Below are positions 6,392 through 11,851 of a DNA stretch of 11,851 bases, piece after piece; the stretch's first letter is position 1, and each line of letters starts with the position of its first letter. Source of the DNA: JAQGMO01 sp050954505 (GTDB lineage Bacteria; Pseudomonadota; Gammaproteobacteria; Burkholderiales; Burkholderiaceae_D); NCBI GenBank assembly GCA_050954505.1, contig JBPBPY010000027.1:1-11851 (forward strand), written 5' to 3'. The notes beneath the pieces are model-generated. The model ran no database searches. It saw only the letters and a program-made list of their open reading frames with translations, and was not told where the DNA came from. Made by a program: the position numbers and the translations under genes.

Positions 6392-8701
6392 ATGACTGAC
6401 CAAGCCACCCTGTTTGATGAAGCTCCGGCCGAGCGCGGCGAAACGCTGACGCTGGCAACCTTTGCCGAGCGTGCTTATCTCGACTACGCCATCTCCGTCG
6501 TCAAGGGCCGCGCCCTGCCCGATGTCTGCGATGGCCAGAAGCCGGTGCAGCGGCGCATCCTGTTTGCAATGAATGAACTGGGTTTGAATGCCACGGCCAA
6601 ACCGCGCAAGTCCGCCGCCGTGGTGGGCGACGTGCTGGGCAAGCTGCATCCGCATGGCGACCAGTCGGTATATGACGCGCTGGTGCGCATGGCCCAGGGC
6701 TTTTCGCTGCGTTATCCACTGGTCGATGGCCAGGGCAATTTCGGTTCACGTGATGGCGATGGCGCAGCGGCCATGCGCTACACCGAAGCGCGCCTGACGC
6801 CGATTGCCAAATTGCTGCTCGATGAAATCGGCATGGGCACGGTGGACTTCCAGCCCAATTACGACGGTTCGACCGAAGAACCGAAACTGCTGCCGGCGCG
6901 GTTGCCGTTTGCGCTGCTCAATGGCGCCTCCGGCATTGCGGTCGGCCTGGCCACCGAAATGCCTTCGCATAACCTGCGCGAAGTCGCCGCTGCCGCCGTG
7001 GCATTGATCCGCAATCCCAAGCTCACCCATGCCGAACTGATGGCCATTGTGCCCGGCCCCGACTATCCGGGTGGCGGCCAGCTGATCACGTCGGCAGCGG
7101 CAATCTCCGACCTGTATGCCAGCGGGCGCGGCAGCCTGAAGGTGCGCGCGCGCTGGAAGATCGAAGAAATGGCGCGTGGCCAGTGGCAGCTGGTGGTCAC
7201 CGAACTGCCGCCCGGCGCATCGTCGCAAAAGGTGCTGGAAGAAATCGAGGAGCTGACCAATCCAAAGATTCGCCTGGGCAAGAAGGCGCTCTCACCGGAA
7301 CAGCTCACGCAAAAGCAGACGGTGCTGGCCTTGCTTGACACCGTGCGCGACGAATCGGGCCGCGACGCGCCGGTGCGCCTGGTGTTCGAACCGAAGACCA
7401 AGAACCAGGACCAGACCGAATTCGCCAACATGCTGCTGGCCCATACGTCGCTGGAAAACAGTGCACCGGTCAACCTGGTGATGATCGGCGGCGATGGCCG
7501 GCCACGCCAGAAAGCGCTGCTCGACATCCTCAACGAATGGATCAGCTTCCGCTTTGCCACCGTGACCCGGCGTTCGCAATACAAGCTGCAAAAGGTCGAC
7601 GACCGCATTCACATCCTCGAAGGCCGCGAGGCGGTGCTGCTCAATATCGACAAGGTGATCAAGATCATCCGCGAAGCGGATGAACCAAAACCAGCCCTGA
7701 TGGCCGCCTTCAAGCTGTCGGACCGACAGGCCGAGGACATCCTGGAAATCCGCCTGCGCCAGCTGGCGCGCCTGGAAGCCATCAAGATCCAGCAAGAGCT
7801 GGCCGAACTGCGCACCGAGCGCACCACGCTGCTGGACCTGCTCGACAACCCGTCGTCGATGAAGCGTTTGATCATCAAGGAAATCGAAGCCGATTCGAAG
7901 CAGTTCGGCGATCCACGCCGCACGCTGATCGAAGCCGCCGACCGCGCGGTGGCCGAGCAAAAACTCATCGATGAACCGGTCACCGTGGTGATTTCGCAAA
8001 AAGGCTGGGTGCGCGCCCGCGGCGGCCATGGCCACGACCGCGCCCAGTTCACCTTCAAGGCCGGTGATGGCTTGTACAACGCCTATGAATGCCGCACCAT
8101 CGACACGGTGCTGGCATTTGGCTCCAATGGCCGGGTCTACTCGGTGCCGGTCTCGGCCCTGCCCGGCGCGCGCGGCGATGGCGTGCCGATCACCACATTG
8201 CTCGACCTGGCAGCCGGCTCACGCGTGCTGCATTACTTTGTCGGACCCGCCGATACGCAGTTGCTGATGTCCTCCACCGCAGCCTATGGTTTTGCCACCC
8301 GTGCCGGTGACATGCACAGCCGTAACAAGAATGGCAAATCATTCATGACGCTGGAAGCCGGCGACGAGCCACTGGCGCCGCGCGAAATCCCGAAGTCAGC
8401 CAGTGCGATTGCCTGCGTCTCGGAAAAAGCCCGGCTGCTGGTGTTTGGTCTCGATGAAATCAAGACACTTTCGGCCGGCGGCCGCGGCGTGATCCTGATG
8501 GAACTCGAGAAGGGGGAAAAGCTGGTGGCCGCACAGCCGATCAGCCAGCGCGGCGTGATGGTTTCCGGCATGGGCCGTGGCGCCAAGCCACAGGAATTGC
8601 CTTTGTCGGCCTCGACGCTGGCGCCGCACATCGGCAAACGGGCGCGCAAGGGCAAGGCTCTGGAGTCGAAGATCAAGCCGGAAGATCTGACGGCGCAGTA
8701 G
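6392..8701 (+). CDS. parC: DNA topoisomerase IV subunit A
   Basis: The 769-residue protein is the DNA-breaking subunit of topoisomerase IV. The winged-helix/tower core has LDYAISVVKGRALPDVCDG (30-48), QKPVQRRILFAM (49-60) and catalytic Tyr130 in AAAMRYTEARL, which forms the 5'-phosphotyrosyl link with DNA. The quinolone-resistance region reads HPHGDQSVYD (86-95): the position equal to E. coli Ser80 is Gln91, and Glu84 is Asp95. PNYDGSTEEP and NGASGIAVGLATEMPSHN follow as in the family. The C-terminal beta-pinwheel contains GWVRARGGHGHD, a degenerate ParC-type blade motif rather than a full GyrA box, which separates it from GyrA. The length is close to E. coli ParC (752). The ATG has no clear ribosome site, but MTDQATLFDE...LTLATFAERAYLDYA fits the family start. 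Likely transcribed with parE and the transglycosylase gene. Confidence 0.97.
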   Translation: MTDQATLFDEAPAERGETLTLATFAERAYLDYAISVVKGRALPDVCDGQKPVQRRILFAMNELGLNATAKPRKSAAVVGDVLGKLHPHGDQSVYDALVRMAQGFSLRYPLVDGQGNFGSRDGDGAAAMRYTEARLTPIAKLLLDEIGMGTVDFQPNYDGSTEEPKLLPARLPFALLNGASGIAVGLATEMPSHNLREVAAAAVALIRNPKLTHAELMAIVPGPDYPGGGQLITSAAAISDLYASGRGSLKVRARWKIEEMARGQWQLVVTELPPGASSQKVLEEIEELTNPKIRLGKKALSPEQLTQKQTVLALLDTVRDESGRDAPVRLVFEPKTKNQDQTEFANMLLAHTSLENSAPVNLVMIGGDGRPRQKALLDILNEWISFRFATVTRRSQYKLQKVDDRIHILEGREAVLLNIDKVIKIIREADEPKPALMAAFKLSDRQAEDILEIRLRQLARLEAIKIQQELAELRTERTTLLDLLDNPSSMKRLIIKEIEADSKQFGDPRRTLIEAADRAVAEQKLIDEPVTVVISQKGWVRARGGHGHDRAQFTFKAGDGLYNAYECRTIDTVLAFGSNGRVYSVPVSALPGARGDGVPITTLLDLAAGSRVLHYFVGPADTQLLMSSTAAYGFATRAGDMHSRNKNGKSFMTLEAGDEPLAPREIPKSASAIACVSEKARLLVFGLDEIKTLSAGGRGVILMELEKGEKLVAAQPISQRGVMVSGMGRGAKPQELPLSASTLAPHIGKRARKGKALESKIKPEDLTAQ

Positions 8702-8740
8702 TCCGTTGCCGAAGGGTGTCGTCGTTCAGCGCGAGCTGTT

Positions 8741-8757
8741 GCCCGCTTGATGCGGGC
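8741..8757. terminator. Possible terminator hairpin between convergent parC and the Fic-like gene
   Basis: GCCCGC and GCGGGC form a perfect 6-bp GC stem around TTGAT, 40 bases past the parC stop and 46 bases past the Fic-like gene's stop on the other strand. It is the only clear hairpin in this 101-bp convergent gap. Neither side has a T-run, so intrinsic termination is uncertain. Confidence 0.35.
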
Positions 8758-8802
8758 GGCGGGCGCCTGAATATCGCATCCGTGCACAGGTGCATGGTCT
8801 CT

Positions 8803-10323
8803 TCAATGATCGCGCCCTGCGCACCATTGCGCCATCCGGGCCTGGCCTGCGACGATCATCTGCGCGACTTCTTCGTAGGACGCGCCATCGCTGGTATTCG
8901 GATCTTCGATCACGGCCAGTGGCAAACCGCGCCTGGCCAGCAACAGATTCACCAGCAACAGGCCGAACAGGCGATAGTTGCCATTTTGCAGCGGATGCAG
9001 GAACTCGCAGTCGAGGTAGCACTGGGCGATGGCCAGCACTGCCTGCTGCGGCGTCTTGCTGCCGAGGTCGTCGACCTTGGCCAGCGTCGCCGACAATCTT
9101 GCACGGATTGCCTTGATCCGCTCTTCCTGGCGCGCTTGCGAAGACGGCGCATCGGAATGACGCATTTCGCGGCGGAATTGAATAAATACATTGCCACCGA
9201 AAAAATGATCGTCGTGGCCGATTTCCGCCGCCAGCACTTCTTCGACGGTCCGGTAAATCCGCGGCAGCATTTCCTTGCCGATGCCGAGGTCACCTTTGAT
9301 CTCGTAGCGCATGGCGTAACCACTTTGCTGGCGGTAGGCACAGCCATTCTTGAACATGGTGGTCTCGAAGTTCTCTTCATGCAAGGCCGTCATGAATTGC
9401 GCCATGCGCAGCCTGCCGGCCTCGCTGGAATGCGTGCCGAACCTGACCACACGGTCAGCGATCGCCTGGCCGGAACTGGTCGCGTTGACGCCGTCGATCA
9501 AATCGATGTTCACCCGACGGCCGCTCGATTCCATGACCTGCACCCACGCCTTGGCCAATTTGTGCGCATAGCCGCCGAGGTCGGTCGGTGAGGCATCGAA
9601 GATAAATGCCAGCAAAGGATTGGCCACATCGATGCCCTGCCGTTCCAGTCCATCGATGATCTGCGGGTCGATCAACAGCCTGGAACGATAGGCATGGCCG
9701 ATATCGCGCAACTGCGGCGTGCGGTCGAATTGCTTGAACAGGACCTCCAGCGTGGCGCGCATGTCCGGGCGAAACGCAGCCAGACTGTCCAGGCTCAGCA
9801 GCCTGTGTTTCGGCCCTACCCTGTCGAGCACCGACTCGAGCGTGGCGCGAAACAGGCGATCTGCCTCTTCATTCGACAGCACCGCAATCTGATGTTGCTT
9901 GCCATGGTGTTTTTGCACGCCATCCATCAGCAAGGCAATCAGGAAATGGTCTTCCCTCACATGGCCGGCAGTGGCGGTATGCACGCGTTCTGCAACACGG
10001 TCCCAGCGCACATAGCGCTCGACCGCTTCTTCCTTGATCCGCTGCAGTTTTCGGCTCGACAATCTGACTTCGGCCAGCTTTACCTCCAGCGCATGCGCGC
10101 CTCGTGCAGGCGTGGTCGATGTGGCGTTCTGCCTGCCGGAAGAGGACCGTTCTTCCAGCAGCCGTGCCAGCCCGGCGCGGCCGGCCTGGCGCAGGTGTGC
10201 CGCACTGGGCAATGGGGCACCCGATCCTGGCGCGGCTGGCGATGGCTTTTCAGCCGGCACAGCAGCGCGCTGCTCGCCCGGGTGGAAAACCGTCTGGATC
10301 AATCGATTGATTCGCTCTGGCAC
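8803..10323 (-). CDS. Putative HrpL-regulated type III effector with C-terminal Fic-like domain
   Basis: The 506-residue protein has three parts. Residues 1-75 have the Pro/Ala/Ser/Gly-rich, low-complexity look of a type III secretion leader. Residues about 80-370 are mostly helical and unrecognised. Residues about 370-506 resemble a Fic domain: a helix TPQQAVLAIAQCYLDCEFL leads into HPLQNGNYR (443-451), then LFGLLLVNLLLARRGLPLAVIEDPN. The Fic consensus is HPFx(D/E)GNGR; the catalytic His443, Asn449 and Arg451 are kept, but the acidic residue is Asn447 and the second Gly is Tyr450. Fic enzymes transfer AMP or other phosphate-linked groups to host or partner proteins; which reaction, if any, is open. 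No (S/T)xxxE(G/N) inhibitory motif was found. GTG 10323 is preferred over a start at 10554 because AAGGGA sits five bases upstream and because the hrp box (10444-10472) lies inside the longer frame. GC-rich like the core genome (42/60 in 10201-10260). Confidence 0.85.
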   Translation of the reverse strand: MPERINRLIQTVFHPGEQRAAVPAEKPSPAAPGSGAPLPSAAHLRQAGRAGLARLLEERSSSGRQNATSTTPARGAHALEVKLAEVRLSSRKLQRIKEEAVERYVRWDRVAERVHTATAGHVREDHFLIALLMDGVQKHHGKQHQIAVLSNEEADRLFRATLESVLDRVGPKHRLLSLDSLAAFRPDMRATLEVLFKQFDRTPQLRDIGHAYRSRLLIDPQIIDGLERQGIDVANPLLAFIFDASPTDLGGYAHKLAKAWVQVMESSGRRVNIDLIDGVNATSSGQAIADRVVRFGTHSSEAGRLRMAQFMTALHEENFETTMFKNGCAYRQQSGYAMRYEIKGDLGIGKEMLPRIYRTVEEVLAAEIGHDDHFFGGNVFIQFRREMRHSDAPSSQARQEERIKAIRARLSATLAKVDDLGSKTPQQAVLAIAQCYLDCEFLHPLQNGNYRLFGLLLVNLLLARRGLPLAVIEDPNTSDGASYEEVAQMIVAGQARMAQWCAGRDH

Positions 10324-10328
10324 GATGT

Positions 10329-10334
10329 TCCCTT
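10329..10334 (-). promoter_or_regulatory. Ribosome binding site that fixes the GTG start of the Fic-like gene
   Basis: On the minus strand AAGGGA lies five bases before GTG 10323-10321. No ATG, GTG or TTG occurs in the same frame between this GTG and the hrp box, so the pair of signals defines one start. Confidence 0.7.
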
Positions 10335-10362
10335 GTTCATTGTCGGCGCCTGGTCCATGACG

Positions 10363-10402
10363 TGGCGGCCTGGCGGCCTGACGGCGTAGCGGCGTGGCGG
10401 CA
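10363..10402. repeat. 8-bp tandem repeat, five copies, in the leader of the Fic-like gene
   Basis: On the plus strand five consecutive 8-mers read TGGCGGCC, TGGCGGCC, TGACGGCG, TAGCGGCG and TGGCGGCA. They lie between the hrp box and the GTG start, in the predicted untranslated leader. A small hairpin (CGGCAT-GAGC-ATGCCG, 10398-10413) abuts the array on the promoter side. Copy-number change here would alter leader length and structure without touching the protein. Confidence 0.7.
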
Positions 10403-10443
10403 TGAGCATGCCGGGAAACGAAGATGTACCCGGGTCTGGAGCA

Positions 10444-10472
10444 TGGGTGGTCGGGACTGCAGCGTTGGTTCC
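10444..10472 (-). promoter_or_regulatory. hrp box: HrpL-dependent promoter of the Fic-like gene
   Basis: On the minus strand the sequence is GGAACC (10472-10467), 16 bases, then CCACCCA (10450-10444). This is an exact match to the HrpL (ECF sigma factor) consensus GGAACC-N15/16-CCACNNA, including the extra A two bases after GGAACC (GGAACCNA). It faces the Fic-like gene, whose GTG is about 120 bases downstream, and starts only seven bases beyond the alpha/beta hydrolase stop. HrpL promoters drive type III secretion and effector genes in Pseudomonas syringae and other group I hrp bacteria; a T3SS of this type is known in Herbaspirillum. Confidence 0.88.
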
Positions 10473-10478
10473 ACCGTT

Positions 10479-11183
10479 TCAGGGTGTCTGCAGCCATGTC
10501 CTTAACAGGGTGCTGGTTTCTCCAGGCAGTTCCAAGGCCGGCAAATGGCCGCAATCCTTGAAGACATGCAGTGTGGCATTGCGGATGCCCTGATGAATTT
10601 CGCGGGCGTGTGGTGGCGGCGTCATCACATCCGAGTCGCCCACCGCAACCAGCGTTGGCACCTTGATCGACGCCAGCAAGGCTCGCGCATCGGGCCGTTC
10701 GAGGATCGCGGTCTGCTGGCGGATGAATGCCTCGCCACCGATGCGCAGCGCCATCTCCTGCACCACGGTTGCCACGCTGGTGCCAAGCTTCGATGAATGG
10801 ATCAGTCGCGGCAGCAAGCGGTTGGTGACGCCGACGAAGCGGCCGAATTTCAGCGATTCGATATTTGCCCGGCGCTGTGCATTGCGTTCTTCATCATCAG
10901 GGGCGGCGCTGGTGTCGAACAGTGCCAGCCGGCTCACGCGCTCGGGCGCCTGGCGCATGATTTCAAACGCCACATAGCCGCCCATCGACAAGGCCGCCAG
11001 CGCGAATCGGTCCGGGGCCTGCGACAACACACGGCGGGCCATGCCGGCAATGCTGTCATCCTGGGTCAGGTCGCCGACGCTGGCATTTGCGATGTCGGCC
11101 TGGTCGACGATCTGCAGCGCCCAAAGCGCTTCATCATTGAGCAGGCCCGGCAGGAAAATCAGCGATGTTTTTTCGGCAATCAT
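10479..11183 (-). CDS. Alpha/beta-fold hydrolase
   Basis: The 234-residue protein is a small single-domain alpha/beta hydrolase (Abhydrolase_6-like). LIFLPGLLND (8-17) is the first strand with oxyanion-hole region, ALSMGGY (64-70) is the nucleophile elbow with Ser66, LVAVGDSDVMTPP (178-190) carries the acid (Asp185 or Asp183), and CGHLPALELP (211-220) carries the catalytic His213. The triad order is normal and complete. The substrate is unknown; an esterase- or lactonase-like activity is the broad expectation. ATG 11183 is chosen because the first strand follows eight residues later, as in relatives; the frame is open up to 11363 but the extra residues (Cys/His/Thr-rich) look non-coding. No good ribosome site precedes it. 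It is divergent from the PH-domain gene, and the hrp box of the Fic-like gene lies just past its stop. Confidence 0.88.
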   Translation of the reverse strand: MIAEKTSLIFLPGLLNDEALWALQIVDQADIANASVGDLTQDDSIAGMARRVLSQAPDRFALAALSMGGYVAFEIMRQAPERVSRLALFDTSAAPDDEERNAQRRANIESLKFGRFVGVTNRLLPRLIHSSKLGTSVATVVQEMALRIGGEAFIRQQTAILERPDARALLASIKVPTLVAVGDSDVMTPPPHAREIHQGIRNATLHVFKDCGHLPALELPGETSTLLRTWLQTP

Positions 11184-11260
11184 GAAGGTGGGAGTGGTGA
11201 ATGGATGAATTCGGGTGGAAGAAGCGCAAAACGCCATCCGCATTGCATTTCGGGATTCAC

Positions 11261-11266
11261 AGTATA
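11261..11266 (-). promoter_or_regulatory. Possible -10 element of the alpha/beta hydrolase gene
   Basis: TATACT on the minus strand matches the sigma70 -10 hexamer at five of six positions and would give a leader of about 70 bases to ATG 11183. No good -35 sequence is found 16-18 bp upstream, so this is tentative. Confidence 0.3.
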
Positions 11267-11378
11267 ACGAGCCAGCGTGCGGATTTCCTGCCCAGTTGAA
11301 GTTGCACACATGATGATTTCCGGAAGTATGGCAATATCGACAGGTGGACGTTTGCGCTGACAATCAAGGGAGACTGAA

Positions 11379-11756
11379 ATGGGACTGTTCGGTGGACTAC
11401 TGGGCAATGCGTCGAAGATCGACAACGACAAGATCAGGCAGGAGTTCGGCAATATCCTCACTGAACACGAGAAGGTCGAACATGCTTATCAAATGATCCG
11501 CGACTATTTTGTCTTTACCGACAAACGCCTGGTCCTGGTGAATAAACAAGGCATCACAGGTTCGAAGGTGGAATACCATTCGATCCCGTACAAAAGCATT
11601 ACCCACTTCAGCATTGAAACCGCCGGACATCTGGATCTGGACGCGGAGTTGAAGATCTACATCTCCAGCCAGACCACGCCGATCCAGAAACAATTTACCA
11701 AACACTTGAACATCTATGACGTGCAGGCGGTGCTGGCCAAGTACATCCTGTATTGA
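11379..11756 (+). CDS. Small bacterial PH-domain protein (bPH_1, YvcC-like)
   Basis: The 125-residue protein is almost wholly one bacterial pleckstrin-homology domain. After a Gly/Leu-rich start (MGLFGGLLGN) and a short helix, the core reads RDYFVFTDKRLVLVNKQG (41-58), VEYHSIPYKSITHFSIETAG (64-83), LDLDAELKIYISS (85-97) and a final helix IYDVQAVLAKYIL (112-124), the usual bPH_1 (PF08000) order. There is no signal peptide or membrane segment, so it is expected in the cytoplasm; the ligand and role of these proteins are poorly known, and some have been linked to stress responses. A strong ribosome site AAGGGAG (11366-11372) six bases before the ATG settles the start. It stands alone, divergent from the hydrolase gene. 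Confidence 0.88.
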   Translation: MGLFGGLLGNASKIDNDKIRQEFGNILTEHEKVEHAYQMIRDYFVFTDKRLVLVNKQGITGSKVEYHSIPYKSITHFSIETAGHLDLDAELKIYISSQTTPIQKQFTKHLNIYDVQAVLAKYILY

Positions 11757-11775
11757 AGTGCAATGGATTCTGCAG

Positions 11776-11831
11776 TGCTGGTCAAAGGCAAGCCAGCAAT
11801 AAAGACAGGGTCGCCACCGACAAGACGGTGG
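11776..11831. repeat. Two small inverted repeats downstream of the PH-domain gene
   Basis: TGCTGG/CCAGCA (11776-11781 with 11793-11798) and CCACCG/CGGTGG (11814-11819 with 11826-11831) are perfect 6-bp inverted repeats in the 95-base tail of the window. Neither is followed by T residues on the plus strand; the second is followed by a run of six A residues. They may help end the PH-domain transcript, but they do not meet the intrinsic terminator pattern. Confidence 0.35.
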
Positions 11832-11851
11832 AAAAAAGAATCGTGCGCGAC

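Noticed and set aside
8716..9591. Long plus-strand open frame opposite the Fic-like gene
   Set aside because: Antisense shadow of the Fic-like coding region with no ribosome site and no family-like features.
10324..10554. Longer start for the Fic-like protein (77 extra N-terminal residues)
   Set aside because: The extension overlaps the end of the hydrolase gene and contains the hrp box itself, so a transcript from that promoter could not encode it; GTG 10323 has a good ribosome site.
11184..11363. Longer start for the alpha/beta hydrolase
   Set aside because: The added residues are Cys/His/Thr-rich without family similarity and would run over most of the divergent promoter region of the PH-domain gene.
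11814..11831. CCACCG/CGGTGG hairpin followed by six A residues as an intrinsic terminator
   Set aside because: A terminator needs T residues after the stem on the transcribed strand; here the plus strand has A residues, and on the minus strand the T residues come before the stem.

Overview
The window looks like chromosome of a betaproteobacterium of the order Burkholderiales, most likely an Oxalobacteraceae member close to Herbaspirillum. The evidence is high-GC coding sequence, a parE - lytic transglycosylase - parC cluster with betaproteobacterial-looking topoisomerase IV subunits, and a HrpL-type (group I hrp) promoter, which fits a plant-associated species carrying a type III secretion system (T3SS). 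The genus is inference.

Layout. At the left edge is the 5' end of a minus-strand gene (1-245, possibly a SpecificRecomb-family protein), divergent from a GNAT acetyltransferase (352-939). Convergent with that is a minus-strand gene of unknown function (956-2035) whose N-terminus resembles a eukaryotic-type F-box and whose remainder looks like an alpha-helical solenoid; parts of it are AT-richer than the neighbours. A spacer with a strong hairpin and an eight-copy 9-bp tandem repeat leads to a minus-strand protein with two receiver-like halves, the second lacking the phospho-acceptor (2255-3091). A divergent intergenic region with a 33-bp palindrome, a sigma70-like promoter and a LexA-like site precedes the housekeeping cluster parE (3388-5388), a secreted lytic transglycosylase (5388-6215, overlapping parE by one base) and parC (6392-8701).

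The most striking part is 8803-10472. A minus-strand gene encodes a 506-residue protein with a C-terminal Fic-like domain carrying an altered core motif (HPLQNGNYR). It is preceded by an exact match to the HrpL promoter (hrp box) consensus, GGAACC-N16-CCACNNA. Together these make it a strong candidate type III effector outside any visible T3SS cluster. Its leader contains a five-copy 8-bp tandem repeat. To the right are an alpha/beta hydrolase (10479-11183, minus) and a divergent small bacterial PH-domain protein (11379-11756, plus).

How the genes relate: ParE and ParC form topoisomerase IV (chromosome decatenation), and the transglycosylase between them is a periplasmic cell-wall enzyme. The Fic-like gene, and more speculatively the F-box-like gene, look like host-directed accessory functions inserted on either side of this core cluster. 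No rRNA, tRNA, CRISPR array, insertion sequence or replication origin was seen.
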